A stretch of DNA of 64,000 nt from Streptomyces sp. SAJ15. GTDB taxonomy: Bacteria; Actinomycetota; Actinomycetes; Streptomycetales; Streptomycetaceae. A program made the translations under genes and the position numbers. Below are positions 43,436 through 52,426 of this stretch, one piece after another. Each line of letters opens with the position of its first letter. The first letter of the stretch is position 1. The notes under the pieces were generated by a model that did not search any database, was not told the origin of the DNA, and worked only from the letters and a program-made list of their open reading frames with translations. The DNA is taken from the NCBI RefSeq assembly GCF_007595705.1, contig NZ_NISY01000015.1, positions 146,366 to 210,365 on the forward strand. Reading direction: 5' to 3'.

Positions 43436-44452
43436 TCAGGGGGTGACGACGACCCGGTAGACGGGGGTCTCGGCCGTCTGCCTGAGCGCCTTCTCCACCT
43501 CGTTCAGCGGGTAGCGGGCGGTGACGAGCCGCTCCAGGCGCTCGGTCAGCGCGCCGCCGCGCAGCAGCTCCGCCGCGGTGCGCCAGTCCTCGGGCTCCTG
43601 GCTGTAGGAGCCGGTCACGGTGAGCTGGCGGCGGTGCACCTCATAGCCGGGCAGCTCGGCGGGCGGGCCGTCCGGGGAGCCGCCGAAGAGCACGATCCGG
43701 CCGCCGTCGGCGACCGCCTCCAGCGCGGTGGCGATGGCCGGGGCGCTGGCGATGGTCACGAACACCACGTCCGCCTTCTCCACCTCGGCGAGCCGCTCGG
43801 GCGCCACGACCGCGTCCGGCCCGGCGGGCTCGATGGCGGCGCGGCGCTGCTCGTCGCGCTCCACGACCACCACGCCGCGGGCCTGGAAGTGCCGGGCCAG
43901 GGCCAGGTGGAGGTGGCCCATGAAGCCGGCGCCGATGACGGTGACCCGGTCGCCGGGGCGGAAGGCGCCGCGCCGCAGCGAGTGGACCACACAGGCCAGC
44001 GGCTCGCCCATGGCGGCCAGCGCCGGGTCGGCGTCGCCGACGGACCACACGTGCCCGGCCGGCACCCGGACGTACTCCGACAGTCCGGCGCCCATGGTGA
44101 TCGCCCCGTCGGAGCGCACCCCGCCCTGCGGCGCGGCGCAGATCGCGGAGTCGCCCCGGCGGCAGGCGCGGCAGGCGCCGCAGCGGGTCAGCAGGTCCAC
44201 GGTGACCAGCGAACCGACGGCCGGGGTGTCCTCCAGCTCGGCGGCCCGCGCCCCGATCCGCTCCACCCATCCGGACACCTCGTGCCCGGCGGCCGTGGGG
44301 TAGACCGGCATGCGACCCGCGTAGAGATTGCCCTCCATGGTGCACAGCCCGCAGGCGGCGATCCGTACGAGCACCTCCGAATCGCCCACCTCGGGCACGG
44401 GTATCTCGCCGACCTCGACCCGACCCGCCGCGGTGATGACAGCTGTGCGCAT
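43436..44452 (-). CDS. Zinc-dependent medium-chain alcohol dehydrogenase
   Basis: 338 residues. The catalytic zinc region is ACGLCTMEGN with GHEVSGWVERIG, and the structural zinc lobe CGACRACRRGDSAIC has four cysteines. The Rossmann motif is VTVIGAGFMGHLHLAL. It is probably cotranscribed with the LLM and MFS genes (61-bp gap to the LLM start). The family oxidises alcohols or reduces aldehydes and ketones; the substrate is not evident. Confidence 0.88.
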   Translation of the reverse strand: MRTAVITAAGRVEVGEIPVPEVGDSEVLVRIAACGLCTMEGNLYAGRMPVYPTAAGHEVSGWVERIGARAAELEDTPAVGSLVTVDLLTRCGACRACRRGDSAICAAPQGGVRSDGAITMGAGLSEYVRVPAGHVWSVGDADPALAAMGEPLACVVHSLRRGAFRPGDRVTVIGAGFMGHLHLALARHFQARGVVVVERDEQRRAAIEPAGPDAVVAPERLAEVEKADVVFVTIASAPAIATALEAVADGGRIVLFGGSPDGPPAELPGYEVHRRQLTVTGSYSQEPEDWRTAAELLRGGALTERLERLVTARYPLNEVEKALRQTAETPVYRVVVTP

Positions 44453-44745
44453 GGGAACTGCCTTCCGAATACATGACGTTGTGTCCGGAGGCTATGACCT
44501 GCCCGGAGCGCGAGGCAAGATCCACGACCATCGGGCCGGGAAGGGCAAGGCGCCACGCCGGCAGGCGATCTGACGATGCGCCATATCAGGGAATGCGGCG
44601 GATCCCATCCCGCCGCGACGGCGAGACGCCCGACGGCGCACGTCGGCGGTGCCGAACGACCGCGATCCGCGATCCGCCCGACGGAACCGCACCCGCGGCC
44701 GGGGCCCGGGGGAAGGGGGCGGCCGCAGCCCGGGCGCCCCGTACG

Positions 44746-46314
44746 TCACCCCTGCCCGCGCCCCCGGCGAAACGCGCTCCAGATCACCACGCCGCCCAGC
44801 GCGGCGACCATGCCGCCCACCACCGCCGCCGTGTGCATGGCGTGCACGAAGCTCGCGTCGGCGAAGCCGGACAGCTTCGGCAGGCCGAGGCGGTCGGCGA
44901 CGAGCCGGGTGGACTCGGCGGACTCACGGGCCGTGTCGGCGTAGCGGGTGGGGACGGTGTCGAGCCGGGGGGTGATCCGGTCGCGGTAGACGCTGGTGAG
45001 CACGGAGCCGAGGACGGCGACGCCGAGGACGCCGCCGATCTGTCGCATGGAGTTGTTGACGGCGGAGCCGGCGCCGGTGCGGTCGGCGGGGAGCACGGCC
45101 ATGATCGCCTCGGTGGTGGGGGCGACGGCGGCGCCCATGCCCAGGCCCTGGAGGACCAGGAACACCCAGAAGAGCCCGAGCCCGCTGTGCTGGTCGAGGA
45201 AGACGTAGGAGCCGAAGCCGACGGCGGCGGTGAGCATGGCGGTCGCCACCACCGGGCCCACCCCCCACCGCTTGACCAGCGGGGCCGACAGCGGCGCGCC
45301 GAGCAGCACCCCGGCGGCGACCGGGGCCAGGGTCAGCCCGCAGGTCAGCGGGGACTGACCGTGCACGCCCTGGAGGTAGAAGCTGGTGTAGTACATGGAG
45401 CCGTTGAGGCCGAAGAAGACCAGCATCACGGCGACGCTGGCGCCGGTGAAGCGGGCGTTGCGGAAGAGCCGCACATCGAAGCTGGGGTTGTCGACGCGGA
45501 GCTCGACGAAGACGAACAGGCCGACCAGGACCAGCCCTCCGGCGAGCGAGCCGAGGATGGCGGGGTCGCTCCAGTCGTTGCGATGGCCGCCCTCGATGAT
45601 GCCCCAGACGATGGCGAACAGCCCGGCCGTGGAGAGCGCGACGCCCAGCGGGTCGAACTTCTGCCGCACCCTGGTGGCCGCGCCCGGCAGGTAGACGAGC
45701 GAGCCGACCAGGCAGAGGACGACGATCGGCACGTTGATGAGGAAGACCGATCCCCACCAGAAGTGGTCCAGCAGCGCCCCGCCGAGCATGGGGCCGGCGG
45801 CGATGGCCAGCCCGCTGGAGCCGGACCAGATGGCGATGGCGGTGGCGCGGTGCCGCCGGTCGAAGACGCGGGCGATGAGGGCGAGGGTGGCCGGCATGAT
45901 CAGCGCGCTGCCGACGCCCATGGCGCCCCGGGCCACGATCAGTTCGGTGGCGGAGCCGGCGTACGCGGCCCAGCCGGAGGCCGCGCCGAACACCAGCATG
46001 CCGGTGAGCAGCAGGTTGCGGTGCCCGTAGCGGTCGGCGAGCACACCGCCGGTGAACAGCAGCACCGCGAAGACGAGCGTGTAGGAACTGATGCTCCACT
46101 GGAGCTGGTTGGGGCTGGCGCCGAGTCCGTCGCGGGGGTCGGCCAGTGTCTTGAGCGCGACGTTGAGAACGGTGTTGTCCAGCCAGACGGCCAGCTGGGC
46201 GAGGACGAGCACGCACAGGGCGAGCCATTGCCGCCCGGTGGGCGGCCCGGCGGAATCGGGTGACGTGCCGGAGGGGCTGGGCGCGGAGTTGGGCGCGGTG
46301 TTCGGTGCGGCCAT
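44746..46314 (-). CDS. DHA2-family (EmrB/QacA) MFS drug exporter, 14 helices
   Basis: 522 residues with 14 helices. Family motifs are VWLDNTVLNVALKTL (motif D1), LADRYGHRNLLLTG (motif A) and AIAIWSGSSGLAIAAGPMLG (motif C). It starts at an ATG at 46314 with GAAAGGCG ahead. Such pumps commonly export, and give self-resistance to, cluster products. Two TTGATAAC repeats lie 78-114 bp upstream and may bind a regulator. Confidence 0.9.
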   Translation of the reverse strand: MAAPNTAPNSAPSPSGTSPDSAGPPTGRQWLALCVLVLAQLAVWLDNTVLNVALKTLADPRDGLGASPNQLQWSISSYTLVFAVLLFTGGVLADRYGHRNLLLTGMLVFGAASGWAAYAGSATELIVARGAMGVGSALIMPATLALIARVFDRRHRATAIAIWSGSSGLAIAAGPMLGGALLDHFWWGSVFLINVPIVVLCLVGSLVYLPGAATRVRQKFDPLGVALSTAGLFAIVWGIIEGGHRNDWSDPAILGSLAGGLVLVGLFVFVELRVDNPSFDVRLFRNARFTGASVAVMLVFFGLNGSMYYTSFYLQGVHGQSPLTCGLTLAPVAAGVLLGAPLSAPLVKRWGVGPVVATAMLTAAVGFGSYVFLDQHSGLGLFWVFLVLQGLGMGAAVAPTTEAIMAVLPADRTGAGSAVNNSMRQIGGVLGVAVLGSVLTSVYRDRITPRLDTVPTRYADTARESAESTRLVADRLGLPKLSGFADASFVHAMHTAAVVGGMVAALGGVVIWSAFRRGRGQG

Positions 46315-46734
46315 GTGTGCGGCGCCTTTCGGGACCGCGTGCGATACGGGTCCTGGTCGTGCGACAAGTGGCAGGTCCGGCTTGACGGCAAGTTATCAAT
46401 CGGTCGGTGTGGGGCGCAGCGTTATCAAGTCGCGGCTCTTTTCGGCTCGTTGACGGCAGACTGCCACCCGGGGTGGTCCGCTGCCGAGTAAGACATCGCG
46501 CCACTTTGCGGAATGGGGTCTTCCCGCACGTCAGAGTGGGTAACGAGAGAAGCAGCCTCGGCGGGTTGGCGGGATTTGTCGCCCCATGTCCTCATGTCCA
46601 TGCTTGCCGCACGGCTGCCTGAAGGGGGCGATTGGTGTCGATCTTTCTTGCCGTGCCGCGCGCCGCCTGGCTACTGTGAAGCCGTGTGAGCACCGATCTC
46701 GGCGCCCGCGCGCCAAAGGTAACGGGGGTGCCCT
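46315..46734. promoter_or_regulatory. Divergent promoter region with repeated motifs
   Basis: 420 bp without a gene between the DHA2 exporter and the third regulator. On the minus strand TTGATAAC occurs at 46399-46392 and 46428-46421, 29 bp apart. On the plus strand TTGACGGCA occurs at 46382-46390 and 46450-46458. The stretch is relatively AT-rich. These look like binding sites or -35 elements for the exporter and possibly the regulator. Confidence 0.5.
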
Positions 46735-47586
46735 TTGAGCCATTTCGGAATTCAACAAGACCGCCGAGCGCCTTTTGGTGGGGAAGTGGGCGCTGGGGAC
46801 CGAGTGGATATCGAGTCGGGCACGGGTGAGGACGCGGACGGCGGTGGCCTGGAAGCGGCCCTGGGGGAGGCGCTTCGGCTGTTGGAGTCCGCGGTGCACC
46901 ACCACCGGCGCTCCACGCTCGCCTATCTGACCTCCGAACTGCCCGTCGGCGGCGAGGAGGTGGCCGGCTGGGTGGCCCGGCTGGTGCTGCGCGCCGAACG
47001 CGAGGTGGTCTGGGCGCTGCCGCGGATGGCGGACGAGGCGCACGCCAAGCTGATCGCGCAGACCCTGTCCCAACTGGCCGGCAAGGGCGTGCGGTCTCGG
47101 CTGCTGTGTCCGCCGGAGGTGATCCGCGGCCCGCTGTGGACGCGTTCGGTCGGCGCCTTAGGCGGCGCCGTGGAGGTCCGCACCACCGCGGCGGTCCGCC
47201 AGGAGCTGGTGGTGGTCGACGGCGCCGCGGTGATCGCCCCCGATGCCGCCTCCGGTGACCGCGGCGGATCCCGCGCCTCGATGATCCAGAACTCCACCGT
47301 CGCCGACATGGTCCACCGGCTGCTCGCCGACATGTGGGACACCGCCCGCAAGCCGATGCGCCCGCTGTCCTTCGAGGGCGGCGCCCGCGGCCGCGTACTG
47401 CACGAGGTGCTGACCCTCATGGGCGAGGGCTACAAGGACGACGCTGCCGCCCGCAAGCTCGGGCTCTCCGTCCGCACCTACCGTCGCTACGTCGCCGACA
47501 TCATGCGTGACCTCCGGGTCGAGTCCCGGTTCCAGGCCGGAGTGCGCGCCGTGCGCGCGGGCCTCATGGACCGTGAATCCCCGTGA
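46735..47586 (+). CDS. LuxR-type regulator (copy 3), with TTA codon
   Basis: 283 residues from a TTG at 46735 behind GGGGGTG; a GTG at 46804 is an alternative. The sensor-like domain starts near LEAALGEALRLLESAVHHHR. The HTH region is HEVLTLMGEGYKDDAAARKL, then GLSVRTYRRYVADIMRDL and SRFQAGVRAVRAGLM. Leu142 is a TTA codon (47158-47160). It lies 179 bp before the first synthase gene in the same direction and is the most likely pathway-specific activator. Confidence 0.8.
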   Translation: MSHFGIQQDRRAPFGGEVGAGDRVDIESGTGEDADGGGLEAALGEALRLLESAVHHHRRSTLAYLTSELPVGGEEVAGWVARLVLRAEREVVWALPRMADEAHAKLIAQTLSQLAGKGVRSRLLCPPEVIRGPLWTRSVGALGGAVEVRTTAAVRQELVVVDGAAVIAPDAASGDRGGSRASMIQNSTVADMVHRLLADMWDTARKPMRPLSFEGGARGRVLHEVLTLMGEGYKDDAAARKLGLSVRTYRRYVADIMRDLRVESRFQAGVRAVRAGLMDRESP

Positions 47587-47765
47587 GCGAAGGGCGCCGA
47601 AGCCGCCCGTCGGACAGCGAGAGTGCAGTTATGTGACATCTCGCAACGGCGCTTCGCGGCCCGGTGACAGGTAGTGGACCGTGGCCTTGTGCCCCCGTTC
47701 TACGGGCCCCTAGCGTCAAGGGCGTTCAAGCGAAGCCCATGACGCAAAATGGAGGTGCGCGGTAT

Positions 47766-48017
47766 ATGACCGCCCTTGCCGCAGAACGTCGGGAAACCAT
47801 CAAGGAGCTCGTTTGCGACATCCTTGAGATCGAGCCGGACGAGGTCACCGAAACCAGCCTCTTCAAGGAGGACCACGACGCCGACTCGCTGCGCGCGATC
47901 GAGATCCTGGCCGCCCTGGAGAAGGAGTTCGGCGTCGTCATCGACCAGTCCGAGCTGGGCCGCATGGTGCACCTCAGCGGCGTCTACCAGGTCGTTTCCG
48001 AAGCGGCGGGCTGGTAG
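47766..48017 (+). CDS. Acyl carrier protein (ACP 1)
   Basis: 83 residues from an ATG at 47766 behind GGAGGTG. The phosphopantetheine site is DADSLRAIE with Ser41. The rest, ELVCDILEIEPDEVTETSLF and FGVVIDQSELGRMVHL, fits a four-helix type II carrier protein. It is the first gene of the synthase operon, 39 bp before KS 1. A second, different ACP is at 59970-60221. Confidence 0.93.
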   Translation: MTALAAERRETIKELVCDILEIEPDEVTETSLFKEDHDADSLRAIEILAALEKEFGVVIDQSELGRMVHLSGVYQVVSEAAGW

Positions 48018-48056
48018 TCCGCTTCCGGAGCGGGCTGCGGAGGAGGCAGTTCCACG

Positions 48057-49304
48057 ATGCATGAAGAGCCGGCCCGCAGGGTCGTCATCACGGGCCTCGG
48101 TGCGGTGTCCAGCATCGGTATCGGCGCCGCGGAGTTTCTTTCCGGACTGCGCGCCGGAAAAAGCGCGGCAAAGCCGGTCACCGCATTCGACACCACCGGA
48201 TTCGACCACGCGATCGCGTGCGAGATCCTGGATTTCGACCCCGAGCCGTGGATTAGGAATCTGGATATAGAGACCCTCGGTCGGGCAAGCCAGTTCTCGG
48301 TGACCGCGGCCCGTATGGCCGTCGCCGACGCCGGCCTTTCCGAGGAACGGCTGCGGGATTCCCCGTGCCTGGTCTCCATCGGCACCACCGACGGTGAATC
48401 GCGCGACCTGGACCACCTGGTCGAGCAGGAGGTGCGGCAGGGCCCCGAGCACATGGACGCCACCGTCGCCCGCCGGGTTCCCGCGGGCAGGCTGTCGGCG
48501 GCCATCGCGCAGGAGTTCGCGCTGCGCCGGGTGGAGGCGGTCACCCTGCCCACCGCCTGCGCGGCCGGCAACTACGCCATCGGCTACGGCTTCGACGCCA
48601 TCCGCAGCGGAGACGTCGAGTTCGCCCTCTGCGGCGGCGCCGACGCGCTGTGCCGCAAGACCTTCACCGGCTTCTACCGCCTGGGCACCATCGCCCCCGA
48701 GCGCTGCCAGCCCTTCGACATCGACCGCAAGGGCATCCTCACCGGCGAGGGCGCGGGCGTGCTGCTGATGGAGTCGCTGGAGTCCGCCGTGGCGCGCGGC
48801 GCGCGGATCTACGCCGAGGTCCTCGGCTACGGACTCAACTGCGACGCCCACCACCCCGTCGCCCCCAACCAGGACAGCGTGGCCCGCTGCATGCGGCTCG
48901 CCCTGGACAACGCGGGCGTCAAGCCGGAGGAGGTCGACTTCATCTCCGCGCACGGCACCGGCACCAAGGCCAACGACGTCACCGAGGCCAGCGCCATCCG
49001 CCAGGTCTTCGGCGACCAGGCCCCGCCGCGCACCGTCTCCATCAAGTCGATGATCGGCCACAGCATGGGGGCCGCCAGCGCGCTGGCCGCCATCGGCTGC
49101 GCGCTCGCCCTCACCGAGGGGTTCATCCCGCCGACCATCAACCACGTCCAGACCGACCCCGAGTGCGGGCTGGACTGTGTGCCCAACCGGGCGATCGAGG
49201 CGGACCTGAAGGTCGTGCAGAACAACGGCCTGGCCTTCGGCGGCAACAACGCCGTCGTGATCTTCGGCAGCTGGGACCGGCAGCGGGAAGGTGCGTCCTC
49301 ATGA
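48057..49304 (+). CDS. Beta-ketoacyl-ACP synthase, catalytically complete (KS 1)
   Basis: 415 residues, type II KS of FabF/KS-alpha type. The nucleophile is Cys168 in TLPTACAAGNY. His299 (SAHGTGTKAND), Lys330 and His335 (IKSMIGHSMGAAS) complete the site. FGGNNAVVIFG is the C-terminal signature. It condenses malonyl-ACP with the growing chain. It overlaps KS 2 by 4 bp (ATGA). Position next to ACP 1 suggests these two are the principal elongation partners. Confidence 0.94.
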   Translation: MHEEPARRVVITGLGAVSSIGIGAAEFLSGLRAGKSAAKPVTAFDTTGFDHAIACEILDFDPEPWIRNLDIETLGRASQFSVTAARMAVADAGLSEERLRDSPCLVSIGTTDGESRDLDHLVEQEVRQGPEHMDATVARRVPAGRLSAAIAQEFALRRVEAVTLPTACAAGNYAIGYGFDAIRSGDVEFALCGGADALCRKTFTGFYRLGTIAPERCQPFDIDRKGILTGEGAGVLLMESLESAVARGARIYAEVLGYGLNCDAHHPVAPNQDSVARCMRLALDNAGVKPEEVDFISAHGTGTKANDVTEASAIRQVFGDQAPPRTVSIKSMIGHSMGAASALAAIGCALALTEGFIPPTINHVQTDPECGLDCVPNRAIEADLKVVQNNGLAFGGNNAVVIFGSWDRQREGASS

Positions 49305-50446
49305 GCCAGTTGGTGACCGGCGCCGGTGCCGTGGTGAGCGTGGGCGACGGCGTCGAGGAGATCTTCGCCGCCCTCTGCTCCGGCACCAGCGGCCTCGCCC
49401 CGCTGCGCGGCTTCGACCGCAGCCGCTACCGGGCGCAGAACGCGTACGAGATCGACGACCGCCCCGCCGGCGACACCCCGGACGTCCCCGGCCGCGCCAC
49501 CGACTGGCTGCTGCGAGCCGTCGGCCAAGCCGCGGCCCAGGCCGGGCTCGGCGAGGACCTCAGCGGGGTGCCGGTGCTCATCGGCACCGGGCTGCGCGAG
49601 CTGCGCTCGGCCGAGCTCGGCTACCGCGACGGCGCCGCCTACGAGCAGGACCGGCTGCACTTCGGCACCGCGCTCCGCGAGCGCTTCGGCGCCGACCGCA
49701 CCTACACCTTCGCCGGCGCCTGCTCCGCCTCGCTCTACGCGCTCGCCATGGGCAGCGACATGATCGCCGGGGGCGCCACGGACACCGTGGTCGTGGCGGG
49801 CGTGGACACCCTCACCGAGTCCATGTACGGGCTGTTGGACCGGGTCCACATGGACCCGCCCGAGCGCGTCCAGCCCTTCGACCGGGAACGGCGCGGGGTG
49901 CTGATGGGCGACGGGGCCGCCGCGGTGGTGCTGCGCCGCGACACCCCCGAGGAGCGGGCCGGCGCCCTGGGCCGGCTGCGCGCGGTCAGCATGAACTGCG
50001 ACGCGTACCACGCCACCGCGCCCGACCCGCAGGGCATCGCCGAGGCGGTGCGCGACGCGCAGTCGCGCGCCGGGGTCAAGCCGGACGACGTCGACCTGGT
50101 GCTGCTGCACGGCACCGGCACGCTGCTCAACGACGAGGCGGAGGCCGCGGCCATCGCCCAGGTCTACGGGGCCGACGTCGGCGGGCCGCTGATGACCGCC
50201 ATCAAGTCCATGACCGGCCACACCGCCGGCAGCTCCGGCCTGGTCAGCGTCATCGTCGCGCTGCGCGCCCTGGCCTCGGGCCGGGTCCCGCCCACCGTCG
50301 GCCTGGAGCAGCCGGTCGACGAGGCGGCCGACTTCCGCTTCGCCCGGGAGCCGGTGACCGCCGGCGACCTGCGCGTCGCCCAGGTCGACGCGTTCGGCTT
50401 CGGCGGTGTCAACGCGGTGGCGATCGTGGAGAGGGCGGACCGGTGA
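49301..50446 (+). CDS. Beta-ketoacyl-ACP synthase, catalytically complete (KS 2)
   Basis: 381 residues, shorter at the N-terminus than KS 1. Cys141 (FAGACSASLYAL), His270 (LLHGTGTLLND), Lys302 and His307 (IKSMTGHTAGSS) are all present, so it should be active. The first beta-strand reads LVTGAGAVVSVGD. It is translationally coupled to KS 1, an arrangement usually seen for KS-alpha with its chain-length factor, yet here both have a nucleophile. Its own role, initiation or an alternative chain, is open. Confidence 0.9.
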   Translation: MSQLVTGAGAVVSVGDGVEEIFAALCSGTSGLAPLRGFDRSRYRAQNAYEIDDRPAGDTPDVPGRATDWLLRAVGQAAAQAGLGEDLSGVPVLIGTGLRELRSAELGYRDGAAYEQDRLHFGTALRERFGADRTYTFAGACSASLYALAMGSDMIAGGATDTVVVAGVDTLTESMYGLLDRVHMDPPERVQPFDRERRGVLMGDGAAAVVLRRDTPEERAGALGRLRAVSMNCDAYHATAPDPQGIAEAVRDAQSRAGVKPDDVDLVLLHGTGTLLNDEAEAAAIAQVYGADVGGPLMTAIKSMTGHTAGSSGLVSVIVALRALASGRVPPTVGLEQPVDEAADFRFAREPVTAGDLRVAQVDAFGFGGVNAVAIVERADR

Positions 50447-50564
50447 GCGGCGCCCCCGAGGGACGCGCCCGCGCGCGCCGGGGCCGGCCGGCCGCCGCCG
50501 GGCGCCCGGGGACGGTGAGCGCCCCGCCCCGCCGGACCGGCGCGCAAGCGGATGAGGAGATGGG

Positions 50565-51602
50565 ATGAGCACCGTACAGACCGTTGTGACGGGCGTCGGC
50601 CTGGCGCTGCCGGGCGGCCCCGCCGACCCGGGCGCCCTGCTGCGCGCGGTGGCGGCGGCCGGGGAGACCCCCGGCGGACCGGCCGCGGAGCCGCTCGCGC
50701 CCGTCGACCCGGCCGCGCTGATCGGCCGCAAGGGCCTGCGCTACAAGGACCGTTCGACCCAGCTGGCGCTGGCCGCCGCGGCGGCCGGGCTGCGCGACGC
50801 CGGCCTGATCCCCGCCGACGGCGAGCGGCTCACCGAGCCCGCCACCTCCGTCGGCGTGGTGGCCAGCTCCAACCTCGGCAACCTGGACACGGTGTGCCAG
50901 GTGGCCGACGAGATCGCGCGGGAGTCGGTGCAGCACATCAGCCCGATGGGGCTGCCGAACGCCTCCAGCAACGTGGTGGCCTCCACCATCGCCATCCGCT
51001 TCGGCCTGCGCGGGCCCAACGTCATGCTGTGCAACGGCGCCACCTCGGGCCTCGACGCACTGCACTGGGCCGCCAACCTGGTCGCCGCGGGCCGGCTCCG
51101 GCGGGCGCTGGTGGTCGGCGTCGAGACCCACAACGAGGTCGTGCGGAAGCTGCTCGGCCAGGGTCCCGAGGACCTCCTCGACGGCGCGGTGGCGCTGGTC
51201 CTGGAAAGCGCCGCGGACGCCCGCGCCCGCGGCGCCCGCCCGCTGGCGGCCCTCGGCGGCTACCACCGCGAGGCCGGCCTCGCGGCGTGCCTCAAGGCCG
51301 TGCTGGCCGAGACCGACACCGCGCCCGGCGTCTGGTTCACGCCCGAGCGGCACCCGGAGCCGCGGGCGGCGGCATCCGACCCGGTGCCGGCCGGCGTCGC
51401 GCGCCACGACGTCTCCCGTCGCTACGGCCGCGCCTCCGGCGCCCACGGCGTGCTCCAGTGCGCCGCGGCGGTCGGCTGGCTCGACGCGCGGCGGTCGGCC
51501 GCGCCCGGGTCCGCGCCCACCGCGCTGCTCACCAGCGGCGACGACACCACGGACGGCGTGGCCGGACTGCTGGTCACGGCCCCGACGGGGGAGTCGGCGT
51601 GA
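50565..51602 (+). CDS. Ketosynthase-fold protein without active-site Cys (KS 3, CLF-like)
   Basis: 345 residues from an ATG at 50565 behind GAGGAGATGGG. VTGVGLALPGGPADPG and LIGRKGLRYKDRSTQLALAA show the thiolase fold. The nucleophile segment is MLCNGATSGLDALHW; aligned to KS 1, Ala replaces Cys. The HGTGT histidine motif is missing and the C-terminus is short. It should not condense; a chain-length-factor or scaffold role as partner of an active KS is likely. Overlaps the hydrolase gene by 4 bp. Confidence 0.82.
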   Translation: MSTVQTVVTGVGLALPGGPADPGALLRAVAAAGETPGGPAAEPLAPVDPAALIGRKGLRYKDRSTQLALAAAAAGLRDAGLIPADGERLTEPATSVGVVASSNLGNLDTVCQVADEIARESVQHISPMGLPNASSNVVASTIAIRFGLRGPNVMLCNGATSGLDALHWAANLVAAGRLRRALVVGVETHNEVVRKLLGQGPEDLLDGAVALVLESAADARARGARPLAALGGYHREAGLAACLKAVLAETDTAPGVWFTPERHPEPRAAASDPVPAGVARHDVSRRYGRASGAHGVLQCAAAVGWLDARRSAAPGSAPTALLTSGDDTTDGVAGLLVTAPTGESA

Positions 51603-52426
51603 TCGTCGGCCCGACGCAGCCCGTGGAACTGCGGCGGATGCGCCCGGCGGCGGCCGGGCGCCCCCCGCTGCGGGTGCTGATGCTGCACGGGCTGGCCAGC
51701 GGGGCCTCCGTGTGGGAGCCCTTCGCGGAGCGGGCGCCGGAGGAGTGCGAGCTGTGGGCCGCCGAACTGCCCTGGCGGGGCAGCGGCGTGCCCGGCTGGG
51801 CCGAGTGCCCGGCGGCCGACTGGATCGAGCAGGCGGTGGCCGCCGTGCCCGGCGGGCCGCAGGTCGTGCTGGCCCACTCCTTCGGGGCCGGTGCGCTGCT
51901 CGCCTGGCTGGACCGGGCCCGGCCCGCGGCGGCGGGGCTGCGTGGGGTGGTGCTGGTCTCGCCGTTCTACCGGGCCGAGGCCGGCGACTTCAGCTGGGAG
52001 ACCATCTCGTACTACCTCAACGACTTCTACCGCATCCTGGACGACGGCCTCCGGGTCAGCTCGGCCGGCCGGGTGGGCCCCGAGGTGCGGCACGGGATGG
52101 CGCTCAAGGTGCAGGACCGCATCGGGCCGTACGGCTGGGTGCGCTTCTTCGACACGTATCTGGGCACTCCGCGGCTGCGCACCGACCGCATGCGGATGCC
52201 GTTCCTGATCGTCGGCGGCGAGAAGGACTTCGCCGCCTTCCCGGCCGACTCCGAGGCGCTCGGCGCGGCGCTGCCGGCCGCCGAGGTGACCATCCTGCCC
52301 GGCGCCGGCCACTTCTCCATGGTCGAGCAGGCCGACGAGTTCGCCGCGGCCGCCCACGACTTCCTTCACTCGGTCTCCGTCCGGCCGCGGCCCGGAGACC
52401 CCGGCACATCGATGGAGCACACCTGA
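51599..52426 (+). CDS. Alpha/beta hydrolase, thioesterase-like
   Basis: 275 residues from a GTG overlapping KS 3 by 4 bp. The oxyanion region is LMLHGLASGASVW, the nucleophile Ser94 in LAHSFGAGALL, the acid Asp210 in GGEKDFAAFPAD and His238 in GAGHFSMVEQ. No signal peptide. The operon position points to hydrolysis or transfer of a carrier-bound acyl chain, such as proofreading or release. Confidence 0.83.
   Translation: MIVGPTQPVELRRMRPAAAGRPPLRVLMLHGLASGASVWEPFAERAPEECELWAAELPWRGSGVPGWAECPAADWIEQAVAAVPGGPQVVLAHSFGAGALLAWLDRARPAAAGLRGVVLVSPFYRAEAGDFSWETISYYLNDFYRILDDGLRVSSAGRVGPEVRHGMALKVQDRIGPYGWVRFFDTYLGTPRLRTDRMRMPFLIVGGEKDFAAFPADSEALGAALPAAEVTILPGAGHFSMVEQADEFAAAAHDFLHSVSVRPRPGDPGTSMEHT

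Noticed and set aside
44473..46263. 596-codon plus-strand open frame opposite the DHA2 exporter
   Set aside because: Translation is His/Glu/Asp/Gly-rich low complexity; the minus-strand exporter shows full family motifs.
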